Shown here piece by piece: positions 22,954 through 31,831 of a stretch of DNA of 64,000 nt. A program made the translations under genes and the position numbers. Position 1 is the first letter of the stretch. Every line of letters begins with the position of its first letter. Source of the DNA: an uncultured Eubacteriales bacterium (GTDB taxonomy: Bacteria > Bacillota > Clostridia > Oscillospirales > Acutalibacteraceae); assembly GCA_934647945.1 (NCBI GenBank), contig CAKUFK010000002.1, positions 186,001 to 250,000 on the forward strand, written 5' to 3'. The notes below the pieces were generated by a model. The model saw nothing but the letters and a program-made list of their open reading frames with translations. It made no database searches and was not told the DNA's origin.

Positions 22954-23931
22954 ATGAAAAAACACGATCTGACCGATCTGGTTCAAAAAACAAAAACCAG
23001 CAAATCCACTATCAGCCGTGCGCTCAACCATTGCCCGGGGGTTGATCCTCAGACGCGCAGGCGGATATTGGAGGCTGCTGGGCCGCAATCCTCTTCCTCC
23101 GATGCCGATTTGGTGATGATCCTGCCCGATACCCCCCGCTATTTTTGGAATCCCGCCTTTACGGCGCTGCAGGCGGATACAGCGGATATGCGGCGGCGTT
23201 TTCATCTCTACTCCCGCCTCTATGATACAAGTGAGGTCGGATTGTATCTGGAACAGGCTGCCAGGCACGAAGCGCGTCTGATGCTGCTTTCGGTCGCAGA
23301 TACACCGGAAACCCTGTCCCTGCTTCATGCCTATGCCGGGAAAATCCCTCTTTTCTTCCTCTCCGAGTATCTCGATGTCCCCGGGACATTCTACATAGGC
23401 AGCGACGCACACGAGGATGGAAAACGGCTGGGTGAAGCCTATTTGGCCCATTTTCGCCGCTTCTCCCGTGTGGTCTGCCTTTCCAGCCACGCCAACGGAA
23501 ACGGGCGCCGCCGTTTGGAAGGATTTACCGGAGCGCTCCTGAATGAGGGAAGCCCGCCGCCCTGCTCCATCGCCCTGCCCTCGCCTGGAAAGTCCCTGCC
23601 GGCCCAGCTCGCCCGTCTGCTTCACGACTCTTATCCGGATGGATTCGACTGCATCGTGTGCGCGGATGGATTTCTTCCCCAGGTCTGTCTGGCCGTACAA
23701 AAGCTGGGGCTGCAGAGGCAGGTGATCTGCCTGGGGTTTGAAAATCCGCCGGGCAACCATCCTTATCTTGAATCCGGGATGATCGCCGCGTATGTGGAGC
23801 AGGACATCGTCACACAGTGCCGCACCGCGGTCACTCTGGCGAGACAGTTCCTCGAAACCGGGACCTATCCGGCGTCTAAATACACCTACTGCCCCTCTTC
23901 CCTGACGATCAATCCCCTGGCGCTTGAATGA
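22954..23931 (+). CDS. LacI/GalR-family transcriptional regulator
   Basis: This 326-residue protein has an N-terminal helix-turn-helix (LTDLVQKTKTSKSTISRALNHCPGVDPQTRRRILEAAG) and a periplasmic-binding-like sensor domain. The HTH is typical but lacks the usual VS at the first helix turn. ATG 22954 follows GGAGGA. Target genes are unknown; the next gene on the same strand is a hydrolase. Confidence 0.85.
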   Translation: MKKHDLTDLVQKTKTSKSTISRALNHCPGVDPQTRRRILEAAGPQSSSSDADLVMILPDTPRYFWNPAFTALQADTADMRRRFHLYSRLYDTSEVGLYLEQAARHEARLMLLSVADTPETLSLLHAYAGKIPLFFLSEYLDVPGTFYIGSDAHEDGKRLGEAYLAHFRRFSRVVCLSSHANGNGRRRLEGFTGALLNEGSPPPCSIALPSPGKSLPAQLARLLHDSYPDGFDCIVCADGFLPQVCLAVQKLGLQRQVICLGFENPPGNHPYLESGMIAAYVEQDIVTQCRTAVTLARQFLETGTYPASKYTYCPSSLTINPLALE

Positions 23932-23987
23932 AACGGGTTTTCTCCCACCAGACTCCCCGTCTTCATTATTTCTTCCACTTTCCTCCG

Positions 23988-24016
23988 TTGTATCTTTTCC
24001 AAAAACGGCGTACAAT
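23988..24016 (+). promoter_or_regulatory. Promoter before the EEP hydrolase
   Basis: TTGTAT, a 17-base spacer, and TACAAT (24011-24016), 34 bases before the ATG. Confidence 0.55.
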
Positions 24017-24049
24017 ACCATCAGAGCTTTACCGGGGAGGTTGCATCCG

Positions 24050-24877
24050 ATGGAGACGTGTATCAAAGTAGCTTCATTCAATATCAAGCGGGATTCCCGT
24101 TTTCAAGGCGCACATAGCTGGCGGAACCGCCGGGAGCTGGTGGCCGACATCATCCGGAAATCGGGGCTGGCGATCATCGGAGTACAGGAATTGCTTCCCA
24201 CAATGCGGGAGGATCTGGGTGAGCTGCTCCGGGGATACAGCATCTTTGGGGACGGCCGCAAACGTGACCGCGACAATGAACAGTCGGCTATCCTGCTGCG
24301 GGACAACGATACGAAGCTGCTCGGCGGCCAGACATTCTGGCTTTCCAAGCATCCCGAACAGTCGGGCAGCCGCGCGTATTTTGCTATGTTCCCCCGTATC
24401 TGTACGATGTGTGAGGTGTATGTGCTGGAATATGGCCGGTCGATCCGGGTGTTCAACACCCATTTCGACCATATCTGCGGCCCGGCCCGTACACTTGGGG
24501 TGCGGATTATCCTGGAGTATATGCACCGGATGAATGAGCGCGCCCCTATGCCTTCTATCCTGATGGGTGACCTCAACGCTTCGCCGGACAGCAAACCCAT
24601 CCGGATCCTGCGGGAGAATCTCCACACCTATCCCGACATCCATTTAAACTGTGCCTACGATCTCGAACAGAACCGGGTATCCGTCAACACCTACCACGGG
24701 TTTTCCGGACGTATCACCCCGCATCCTCCTATCGACTATATCTTTGTCAGCGATGAATTCGTGGTCCGGGACACCTATCTCGACACCACCCATACCGGCG
24801 GCCTGTATCCTTCCGACCATTTTCCCCTAGTGGCGGTGTTGGAGCTCAAAAAGCAGAACGCGGTGTTGGCGGGATAA
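24050..24877 (+). CDS. Endonuclease/exonuclease/phosphatase-family hydrolase
   Basis: This 275-residue protein shows the EEP fold motifs: FNIKRD, GVQEL (metal Glu), FNTHFDH, LMGDLNASPDS, PIDYIFVS and SDHFPLVAVL (catalytic His). Such enzymes cleave phosphodiesters of nucleic acids, sugars or lipids; the substrate is not evident. GGGGAGG supports ATG 24050 over the longer frame from 23924. Confidence 0.85.
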   Translation: METCIKVASFNIKRDSRFQGAHSWRNRRELVADIIRKSGLAIIGVQELLPTMREDLGELLRGYSIFGDGRKRDRDNEQSAILLRDNDTKLLGGQTFWLSKHPEQSGSRAYFAMFPRICTMCEVYVLEYGRSIRVFNTHFDHICGPARTLGVRIILEYMHRMNERAPMPSILMGDLNASPDSKPIRILRENLHTYPDIHLNCAYDLEQNRVSVNTYHGFSGRITPHPPIDYIFVSDEFVVRDTYLDTTHTGGLYPSDHFPLVAVLELKKQNAVLAG

Positions 24878-24885
24878 TCGGGACT

Positions 24886-24932
24886 GAAGCAAACGGGAAA
24901 GCGGCCGATCGGCCGTTTTCCCGTTTGCTTTT
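24886..24932 (+). terminator. Terminator after EEP hydrolase
   Basis: A long stem AAGCAAACGGGAAA...TTTCCCGTTTGCTT with an inner CGGCCGATCGGCCG is followed by TTTAT. Confidence 0.85.
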
Positions 24933-25315
24933 ATATGGGGCCGGTCATCCGCCATTACGGGATCCCACAATGGCCCTAAAAATCCAAGCATCGGGGTTCG
25001 GGGGGAAACTCCCCCGACGGTTCTTTCCCCCTTTTCCTTTATAATAATCCGGGGCAAATGCGTGAGCATTGGCGGGGACCGAAGGCAGACCGCGCATGTT
25101 CCTATCCGCGTGCAGTCCGGCCCTTTTGCGTCAAGAAAAGGGGGCCCTCAGGCCAGAGTTTTGTTGCGGTATGTCCGCGCATACGGTAGGCAATCAAATC
25201 CGATAGATCCTTTATGCGCGGCCACCTCCTTTCTCCGCGCGGAGAAAGGAGGCAAAGAAGCGCCAAGGAGGCTCCTCTTTGGACCCTCCAGTTAGTGGTT
25301 TTTAATCTTTATGAA
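24933..25315. other. Intergenic region without a clear gene
   Basis: About 380 bases. Several small inverted repeats are seen, the most striking a perfect 28-bp palindrome at 25225-25252 (CCTCCTTTCTCCGC and its complement). No ORF with a good ribosome site or known RNA was recognised. Confidence 0.4.
25225..25252. repeat. Perfect 28-bp palindrome
   Basis: CCTCCTTTCTCCGC followed at once by its exact reverse complement, with no loop bases. The purine half is a perfect anti-ribosome-binding sequence. It could be a decayed hairpin element or a binding site. Confidence 0.6.
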
Positions 25316-25347
25316 ACTGACCGGCGCGGGATTTCGCGCCGGTCAGT
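25316..25347. terminator. Terminator at the end of upp
   Basis: Perfect 13-bp stem ACTGACCGGCGCG / CGCGCCGGTCAGT with a 6-base loop, next to the upp stop. Confidence 0.75.
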
Positions 25348-25351
25348 CGTT

Positions 25352-25984
25352 TTATTTGGTTCCGAAAATCCGGTCGCCGGCATCGCCGAGGCCGGGCACG
25401 ATATATCCATGGTCATTGAGATGCTCGTCCAGAGACGCACAGTATACCTGCACGTCGGGATGGGCTGCCTGCAATGCCTCCAGCCCTTCAGGCGCGGCAA
25501 TGATGCACATGAACTTGATGTTCTTCGGGCCCCGCTTTTTAATCTGGGCAATCGCGTCAACCGCCGATCCGCCGGTGGCGAGCATCGGATCCAGGACGAT
25601 CACTTCCCGTTCCGAGATATCGCCGGGCAGCTTGCAGTAATACTCCACGGGTTTGAGGGTTTCGGGATCGCGGTAAAGGCCGATATGCCCCACTCGAGCA
25701 GCGGGCACCAGCTCGAGCGCACCCTCCACCATGCCGATTCCGGCCCGCAGGATGGGCACAAACGCGAGTTTCCGCCCCGCAATCACCTTGGATTTGGTGA
25801 TGGTAATGGGGGTTTCCACCTCCACCTCGCACAAGGGCAGATCCCGTGTCGCCTCATAGCACATCAGCTGGGTGATCTCCTGAATCAGCTCCCGGAACTC
25901 CTTGGACCCCGTGTTCTTGTCCCGCAGCAGGGTCACCTTGTGCTGGATGAGCGGATGGTCGGCGATGAACGCTTTGTTTGACAT
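25352..25984 (-). CDS. upp: Uracil phosphoribosyltransferase
   Basis: This 210-residue enzyme converts uracil and PRPP to UMP in pyrimidine salvage. The PRPP motif is VIVLDPMLATGGSA, and the uracil-binding end is HGYIVPGLGDAGDRIFGT. PILRAGIGMVEG is also typical. Normal length. Confidence 0.95.
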   Translation of the reverse strand: MSNKAFIADHPLIQHKVTLLRDKNTGSKEFRELIQEITQLMCYEATRDLPLCEVEVETPITITKSKVIAGRKLAFVPILRAGIGMVEGALELVPAARVGHIGLYRDPETLKPVEYYCKLPGDISEREVIVLDPMLATGGSAVDAIAQIKKRGPKNIKFMCIIAAPEGLEALQAAHPDVQVYCASLDEHLNDHGYIVPGLGDAGDRIFGTK

Positions 25985-26022
25985 GACGAAACCTCCCGAT
26001 TTTTACATCTATACTGCATAAT

Positions 26023-26811
26023 TCAGTTCCCTTGCTCAGGGGGAGCTTGCCGCCTGGCCCGCAGCTCCCGTTCGGCCTGGGGCAGCCGCAGATACCGCGG
26101 CATAAGCCCGTCCGCCGTGATAAGGCCGCCTTTCCCAGCGACCATGGCCGCTTCCAGAGCCACCCCCGCCGCCTGTTGGTAACGCAGCGTTTCGGGTGCC
26201 AGAATCAAGCCCGGCACCTTGTCCCTCAAAGCATTATAGCATATTTCCGCGCCGTCTCCAACTATAAAAATGGATTTTTTCGCAAATTCCGGAAGATTTT
26301 GAAGCCGTCCGCCCACTTCCTCTATGGTTAGGGCCTCGTCGGGCGTCAGCCGGGATATCCGTCCTTTTTCGCAGGCAAATGACGCCGTATAGATCTGAGC
26401 GCAGCGGGCATCCATAGCCGTCAGTACGATACCCTCAAAGGGCATCCCCTCAATCCCCCGCGCCATGGCGGCGAGGGTGGAAACCCCCGCACAGGGGAGA
26501 TTACGGGCAAACGCCAGCCCTTTGACCGCCGACACGCCGATCCGGATACCGGTAAAGGAGCCCGGCCCCGCCGACACCGCAAGGATGTCCACGTCGTCGA
26601 TCGACAGGCCCGCATGGCGGAGAAGGCTGCCCACCATTGGGAGGAGTGTCTGGCTGTGTGTCAATCCCGTATGTGCTGCTGCACTTGCTACAAGCCGGTT
26701 CGTCCCCTTCGGGTTCCAACGCAGCAAGGCGCAGGAGGCCGGTCCCGCCGACGATTCCAGCGCCAGAATGAGCTGCCCTTTCCCGGTTTCATCCATCTGT
26801 GTCGTGTTCAT
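26023..26811 (-). CDS. tsaB: tRNA threonylcarbamoyladenosine protein TsaB
   Basis: This 262-residue ASKHA-fold protein works with TsaD and TsaE to make t6A-37 in ANN-decoding tRNAs. Seen are ILALESSAGPASCALL, HSQTLLPMV, DILAVSAGPGSFTGIRIG and YLRLPQAERE. The ATG overlaps the tsaE stop (ATGA), so a longer frame to 26928 is rejected. Confidence 0.92.
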   Translation of the reverse strand: MNTTQMDETGKGQLILALESSAGPASCALLRWNPKGTNRLVASAAAHTGLTHSQTLLPMVGSLLRHAGLSIDDVDILAVSAGPGSFTGIRIGVSAVKGLAFARNLPCAGVSTLAAMARGIEGMPFEGIVLTAMDARCAQIYTASFACEKGRISRLTPDEALTIEEVGGRLQNLPEFAKKSIFIVGDGAEICYNALRDKVPGLILAPETLRYQQAAGVALEAAMVAGKGGLITADGLMPRYLRLPQAERELRARRQAPPEQGN

Positions 26812-27239
26812 CCGCACCTGTCCTCCTCCACGCCTGTGACCGTAATCCGGCGCTTTGTCTCCCCCAGCGCCTCGAACCGCACCCGGATGGCGTCGGGGGG
26901 CAGGGCGGCTTCGATGTTCTCGCTCCATTCCACGGCGAGAACCGCTCCCCGGCCGATATAGTCAAAGAAACCGGTGGAGTCGAGATCCTCCCACCCGTTC
27001 ACACGGTACATATCGAAATGCACGAGAGGCGGCGTGCCCCCATATTCGTGCACCAACGCGAAGGTCGGGCTCGATACTTCGGCCGAAAGGCCCATCCCTT
27101 CGGCCATGCCGCGGACAAACGCGGTTTTTCCCATTCCGAGGCCGCCGTACAAGGCCACCACACTGCCCGGATGCAGCCGGGCGGCCAGCCGGGCTCCCGC
27201 CGCCTCCGTTTCCCTTTCAGAACAGGTTTCCCACTGCAC
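26808..27239 (-). CDS. tsaE: tRNA threonylcarbamoyladenosine ATPase TsaE
   Basis: This 143-residue P-loop protein has GGLGMGKTAFVRG (Walker A), SSPTFALVHEYGG, HFDMYRV and AVEWSENI, all TsaE hallmarks. GTG 27239 follows AAGGAGAGG; homologues do not have the extra 17 residues of the longer frame. It is in an operon with tsaB. Confidence 0.92.
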   Translation of the reverse strand: MQWETCSERETEAAGARLAARLHPGSVVALYGGLGMGKTAFVRGMAEGMGLSAEVSSPTFALVHEYGGTPPLVHFDMYRVNGWEDLDSTGFFDYIGRGAVLAVEWSENIEAALPPDAIRVRFEALGETKRRITVTGVEEDRCG

Positions 27240-27316
27240 GGCCGCCCTCTCCTTCCTCAAAAAGATAAACTTTCTTAAACTATACCACATTTTTCATAAA
27301 GTGGGAAGACGGAAAC

Positions 27317-27345
27317 TTGAATAGCGACGCAAAAAACGGTATAAT
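27317..27345 (+). promoter_or_regulatory. Strong sigma-A promoter before structured leader
   Basis: TTGAAT, a 17-base spacer and perfect TATAAT (27340-27345). Transcription would start near 27352, over 220 bases before the SEDS gene. Confidence 0.7.
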
Positions 27346-27351
27346 ACTCCT

Positions 27352-27520
27352 AATGTGAGCAGTTGGAAAGAAATTCCGGTTGCCGGCTTCAGACCAAAGA
27401 GTTTTCGCAAGCCCCAAAACGGCAGGTACGAGTCGCTGCACGGGGCTGGCGGGCCACGCATTGCTGGTTTGCGAAAAATCTGTGTAATCCCGAAAAAAGC
27501 ATGACGCTTTGCGGACCTCT
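27352..27520 (+). ncRNA. Candidate structured RNA or leader upstream of the SEDS gene
   Basis: The transcript has nested pairing: TTTTCGCAA with TTGCGAAAA, then AGCCCC with GGGGCT, then GGCAG with CTGC at the tip, leaving a large asymmetric loop on the 3' side. No ORF fits. It did not match riboswitch classes I could recall. It is either a regulatory leader for the SEDS gene or a separate small RNA. Confidence 0.4.
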
Positions 27521-27580
27521 AAAAGTGTCGGAACGGATTACATATGTTCAAAGTTATCTTCATCGTTACAGGAGGCCGCC

Positions 27581-28738
27581 TTGAAAACACTCAGAAAAAT
27601 CACCCGCGCGGTGGGGATGTTCATACGGCAGACCGACCGTCTCCTCATCATACTCTGTACCCTCGCGGCTTCCTACGGCTTTTTGCTGGTGTATTCCGCC
27701 ACGACAAGCGCAGGGGGCGGCTTTTCCGACTGCCTGATGCAGCTCGTCTGCATCGCGCTGGGCATCGTCGCCGCCCTGGTCATATCCAGGCTGGATTACG
27801 AGTTCATCGCGTCCCTCTGGCCCTTTCTCGCCGGAGTATCGGTGTTGCTGGTGCTGCTGACCTTCACCTCCCTGGGGTACAGTGTGCCCGGTACTGACGA
27901 TCAAAACTGGCTGGAAATCCCTCTGGGGCCAAAGACCTTTCTCTTCCAGCCGTCCGAGCTTCTCAAAATCGCGTTTATCATCACCTTTTCCTTCCACCTC
28001 TCCAGGGTCCGCGAACATATCAACCGGCCGCTGACCGTCCTGCTTCTGTGCGCTCACGGCCTGTTTCCGGCCCTTCTGGTTTTCGCGCAGGGGGACGACG
28101 GCACCGCCGCCATCTTCCTCTGCATTTTCATGGGGATGATGTTCGCCGCCGGTCTCAAACCCCTTTATTTCCTGATCGGGTTTGCAGGGGTTTTGGGGCT
28201 TGTCCCGGTCCTCTGGAGCCGTCTGGACGAGAACAAAAAGGCACGGTTCCTGAGCATCGTTTTCGTCGATCAATATGTGGAAAGCACCGGCTGGCAGCAG
28301 CAGCTCGGCCTGACGGCTATGGGATCCGGCCAGCTGTGGGGGGTGGGCTATCTCAAAGGCGGGGGGCATCAGCTCTATGCCCGGAACAACGACTTCATCT
28401 TCACCGTTGCGGGAGAGGAGTTCGGCTTCGTCGGCTCCCTGCTTCTGATCGCCCTGCTGGTGCTGATCGTGCTGGCTATATTCCGCAACGCCATGGCGGC
28501 CAAAAACCGCCTGGGCATGTTCATATGCGTGGGCATGATGTCGCTGATCGGCTTCCAGTCGGTGATCAACATCGGGATGACCGTCCGGCTGCTGCCTGTT
28601 CTCGGCATCACTCTCCCCTTCTTCAGCTCGGGCGGCAGCTCGGTCCTCACCCTCTTCCTTGGTATCGGCCTGGTCCTGAGCGTCCATCATTTCAGCCATG
28701 CCGGAAAAAGGGAAACCATTTTCACCAAACGTTCTTAA
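27581..28738 (+). CDS. rodA: SEDS-family peptidoglycan glycosyltransferase (RodA/FtsW/SpoVE)
   Basis: This 385-residue membrane protein has about ten helices. SEDS proteins polymerise lipid II with a partner class B PBP. Seen are QPSELLKIAFI, QGDDGTAAI, GWQQQLGLTAMGSGQLWGVGYLKGG, FIFTVAGEEFGFVGS and the C-terminal LLPVLGITLPFFSSGGSS. The TTG at 27581 follows AGGAGG. RodA versus FtsW/SpoVE cannot be settled by reading alone. Confidence 0.9.
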   Translation: MKTLRKITRAVGMFIRQTDRLLIILCTLAASYGFLLVYSATTSAGGGFSDCLMQLVCIALGIVAALVISRLDYEFIASLWPFLAGVSVLLVLLTFTSLGYSVPGTDDQNWLEIPLGPKTFLFQPSELLKIAFIITFSFHLSRVREHINRPLTVLLLCAHGLFPALLVFAQGDDGTAAIFLCIFMGMMFAAGLKPLYFLIGFAGVLGLVPVLWSRLDENKKARFLSIVFVDQYVESTGWQQQLGLTAMGSGQLWGVGYLKGGGHQLYARNNDFIFTVAGEEFGFVGSLLLIALLVLIVLAIFRNAMAAKNRLGMFICVGMMSLIGFQSVINIGMTVRLLPVLGITLPFFSSGGSSVLTLFLGIGLVLSVHHFSHAGKRETIFTKRS

Positions 28739-29111
28739 AAGCCCGCCGGCCTCGCCCTCTATGGAAAGGGGCCTCTCCTTTCGGAGAATCCAAGCGGGGA
28801 TTGATCGCTTGATAGGACATCGCTCCGCGGAGTTTTCCGCGGAGCGATGTCTCGTACAGTATGATTTTATAGCCATCCAAGCCCTCAGGGCGGCAGCCCC
28901 TTTATGTATGGGCGTTGGTTCAAAAGATTCCGTACCCGCCGACTTTCCTAAAAAGAAAATCGGCGTAAACGCCGGCACCTGAACCTACGCCATACAGAGA
29001 GGGGGCCCGGGGCCCCCGGGAGTTTGGATGGTCATCATTTCATAAAAATAAAACCACCCGTTTTGCCGGCAGAGCAACAAGGCTCAGGCTGTGGAGAAAA
29101 CGGCTTATCTG
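28739..29111. other. Intergenic region with strong hairpin
   Basis: About 370 bases. A perfect 16-bp stem (GACATCGCTCCGCGGA and complement, 28816-28851) with loop GTTT has no T-tract. A GC palindrome lies near 29001-29020. No gene recognised. Confidence 0.5.
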
Positions 29112-29678
29112 TTACCGTCCGGCAACGGCGGAACCGGACGCCGGATCCCGGCGTTTTTTCATCTGCCGGTCCAATTCCGCCAGCAGGGCGGGCAGTTCAT
29201 CCGGACGGGCCACCACAAAATCCGGCGTCTCCTCCGGCACACGAGGCTGCAGGCGGTACCGCGTCGTCCAGCTCATCAGAATGGAGGTGAGCCCCAGCCG
29301 GTTGGCCCCTGCGATGTCCCGTTCGAGGTTGTTGCCCACCATGACGATCCGGTCTTTGTCGGCATCGGTAAGCCCCATCTGTTCCATCGCGGAAATGAAC
29401 ATCCGCGCATGGGGTTTACAGACCCCCAGGTCCCCCGATATGGCCCTGGCTTCAAAGCAGCCCTCCAGCCCATGCTGCCGGTATATGCGGTCAAAAGAGG
29501 CGCGCAGTCCATCCGCCACCAGGGCAATGCGGTAGCCCTGCCGCCACAGCGTCCTCACCGCTTCGGCGGCGCCTGGGATCAGTTCTGCCTGCACGACCAC
29601 GCCGGTATCGTCCCGTATTTCGGTGGACTCATCCACCAGTGTATCGCCGCTGTCAATAAACAGGATCAAATCCTTCAA
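29112..29678 (-). CDS. HAD-superfamily hydrolase
   Basis: This 188-residue protein has motif I LFIDSGDTLVDE, motif II LVADG, motif III VCKPHARMF and motif IV VMVGNNLERDIAGA. The order and spacing are complete, unlike the HAD remnant at 15435. The substrate is unknown. The TTG at 29678, after AAAGGATGGGCGG, is chosen because homology begins right there. Confidence 0.8.
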   Translation of the reverse strand: MKDLILFIDSGDTLVDESTEIRDDTGVVVQAELIPGAAEAVRTLWRQGYRIALVADGLRASFDRIYRQHGLEGCFEARAISGDLGVCKPHARMFISAMEQMGLTDADKDRIVMVGNNLERDIAGANRLGLTSILMSWTTRYRLQPRVPEETPDFVVARPDELPALLAELDRQMKKRRDPASGSAVAGR

Positions 29679-29709
29679 TATCCGCCCATCCTTTGCGTGA
29701 AGGTATTCG

Positions 29710-30351
29710 TCAGATTTTGGAGTAGCCGTAACTGTTGACGATGGCGTCGATCTTCTGATGTGCGCGGCATTGCTCACATTGGGTGGACAGAGAGGTCCGA
29801 TAATCCGGCAGATCCTGCGCGGTGAATATCGCATTGACCGGAATTTCCCCCGCTTGGTCGATGGCGCTGAAAATAGCGGATATCCCCACCAGTTGGCCCG
29901 AATAGTATTGCAGGCATTCGATGCTCCGGTTGATCGTCTTTCCGGTCGACGCGGAGGAGATGAGGAGCAGGATGCGTTTGCCCCAGATCATTTTCTGTGT
30001 GTTATCGCGGAAAATCATCTGGTTATTCGCGTTGAGCTCGGGCGCGATGACACAGATATCGGCGCCGGTATTCGGTCCCCTGTTCCCGGTTTTGGACAGT
30101 TCATCCGCCAAAAACGCACCGAGCATATCCGTGCCTTCCAGGCAGATGATGGTATCGATAGGCGTCGCCGCTGCATACGCCGCAGCGAGCTCCGCCGCGG
30201 CCAGCCTGGCCATCTGGTACCGGCTCTTGATGCTTGTCATATCCACGTAATAATTCACATGAGAATGGTTGGTCGCAAAATGCCCTGGTATAATGCCGAT
30301 TTTGATGCCTTTGTTGCCACGGGCGGCGATCTCCTGAATTCTGGTTTCCAT
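29710..30351 (-). CDS. Orotate phosphoribosyltransferase-like protein
   Basis: This 213-residue protein resembles a type I phosphoribosyltransferase: TIICLEGTDMLGAFLADEL, then KRILLLISSASTGKTINRSIECLQYY, in which ISSASTGKT replaces the usual acidic PRPP loop. It ends in a CxxC-like CEQCRAH. A true pyrE lies at 59329, so this one may act on another base or be regulatory. ATG 30351 follows GGAGGAA. Confidence 0.65.
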   Translation of the reverse strand: METRIQEIAARGNKGIKIGIIPGHFATNHSHVNYYVDMTSIKSRYQMARLAAAELAAAYAAATPIDTIICLEGTDMLGAFLADELSKTGNRGPNTGADICVIAPELNANNQMIFRDNTQKMIWGKRILLLISSASTGKTINRSIECLQYYSGQLVGISAIFSAIDQAGEIPVNAIFTAQDLPDYRTSLSTQCEQCRAHQKIDAIVNSYGYSKI

Positions 30352-30595
30352 GCGGATTCCTCCTGTCGTTTGCGGCGTGTGCCGCATGTTGTGGATACCG
30401 GGTCCCCCACGAGACCCGGTAGATAGATTGTACCATTTTTTATAAGATATTGCAATGAGTATATGGATTTTTATGGAACATATCCGAAGACTGTGTATGA
30501 TTTCGAGAACATCGAAACCGCTTCGGCAAGGTACAGGGATACAGAAAGCCCCGTCTTCCGTATGAATGGAAGACGGGGCGGATGGCGGGAACAAC

Positions 30596-31744
30596 TCAAA
30601 GCAGGGATTCGTACAGGGACACGATATCCTCTATCGTCGGATCTTTGGGGTTGCCCGGGGTACAGGCGTCCTTGGCGGCCGACTCGGCCAGGAAGGGGAT
30701 ATCCTCCCTATGGACGATCTCCCCCAGATCGGCGGGGATGCCCACATCGGCGGAGAGCTGCCGCACCGCATCCACGGCGGCTTTTCGGTATTCCGCCTGC
30801 GTCATGGTTTCTGTCCCCTGGACCCCCATGGCCTTGGCGATGGCGCGGTATTTTTCGCCAGTGGCGTCCGCATTGTATTCCATAACGGTAGGCAGCAGGA
30901 TGGCGTTTGCCACACCGTGAGGGGTATCATACACAGCGCCGAGAGCGTGAGCCATGGAATGGACGATGCCGAGCCCCACATTGGAGAAGCCCATGCCCGC
31001 GATATACTGGGCCAGGGCCATTTGCTCCCGTCCTTCCTTCGTGTTCCGCACGGCATCCCGCAGGGAGCCGGCGATCAGCTCGATGGCCTTGAGATGGAAC
31101 ATATCCGTCATCTCCCAGGCCGCCTTGGTGATATAGCCCTCGATGGCGTGGGTCAGGGCATCCATGCCGGTGGCGGCAGTGAGGCCTTTTGGCATGGACG
31201 CCATCATCTCGGGATCGACGACCGCGACGACCGGGATATCGTGGGTGTCCACACAGACGAATTTACGCTTCTTCTCCACGTCGGTGATGACATAGTTGAT
31301 GGTCACCTCGGCAGCCGTGCCGGCCGTGGTGGGGACCGCAATGATCGGCACGCAGGGGTTCTTAGTGGGAGCCACGCCCTCCAGACTGCGCACATCGGCA
31401 AATTCGGGGTTGCGCACGATGATGCCCACCGCCTTGGCGGTGTCCATGGAAGAGCCTCCGCCGATGGCGATGATATAATCCGCCCCCGCAGCCTGAAAAG
31501 CGGACACGCCGGTCTGGACGTTCTGGATGGTGGGGTTAGGCTTAATGTCGGAGTATAGCGCATAGGCAAGACCCGCCTTCTCCAGCAGGGCGGTCACCTT
31601 TCCCGTAACCCCAAATTTGACGAGATCGGGATCGGAGCAGACAAAGGCTTTGCGGTATCCCCGGGCCTTTGCCTCATCCACAATGGCGGAGATGGCGCCA
31701 GCGCCATGATACGAGGTTTCATTGAGAACAATGCGGTTAGCCAT
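30596..31744 (-). CDS. Iron-containing alcohol dehydrogenase (FucO-like)
   Basis: This 382-residue protein is a group III alcohol dehydrogenase. The NAD site is IIAIGGGSSMDTAKA, and iron-ligand regions include TGMDALTHAIEGY and GIVHSMAHALG...TPHGVANAILLP. The best family match by eye is lactaldehyde reductase/1,2-propanediol dehydrogenase. AAGGAG lies 11 bases upstream. The terminal context gives no pathway. Confidence 0.88.
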   Translation of the reverse strand: MANRIVLNETSYHGAGAISAIVDEAKARGYRKAFVCSDPDLVKFGVTGKVTALLEKAGLAYALYSDIKPNPTIQNVQTGVSAFQAAGADYIIAIGGGSSMDTAKAVGIIVRNPEFADVRSLEGVAPTKNPCVPIIAVPTTAGTAAEVTINYVITDVEKKRKFVCVDTHDIPVVAVVDPEMMASMPKGLTAATGMDALTHAIEGYITKAAWEMTDMFHLKAIELIAGSLRDAVRNTKEGREQMALAQYIAGMGFSNVGLGIVHSMAHALGAVYDTPHGVANAILLPTVMEYNADATGEKYRAIAKAMGVQGTETMTQAEYRKAAVDAVRQLSADVGIPADLGEIVHREDIPFLAESAAKDACTPGNPKDPTIEDIVSLYESLL

Positions 31745-31831
31745 ACATCTCGACTCCTTTCAACTCTCATAAAGCAGATTCTGCAAAAAACGGCTTTGGC
31801 CGTCTGCTGCCATAGTGCAAAGTACGCCAGC

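Noticed and set aside
27352..27520. 6S RNA, SRP RNA or RNase P RNA
   Set aside because: The terminal pairing and conserved blocks of these RNAs were not found, so the region is left as an unclassified structured RNA.
30397..30420. Possible riboswitch in the PRTase 5' leader
   Set aside because: Only a single short hairpin (ACCGGGTC/GACCCGGT) is visible, with no conserved aptamer blocks.
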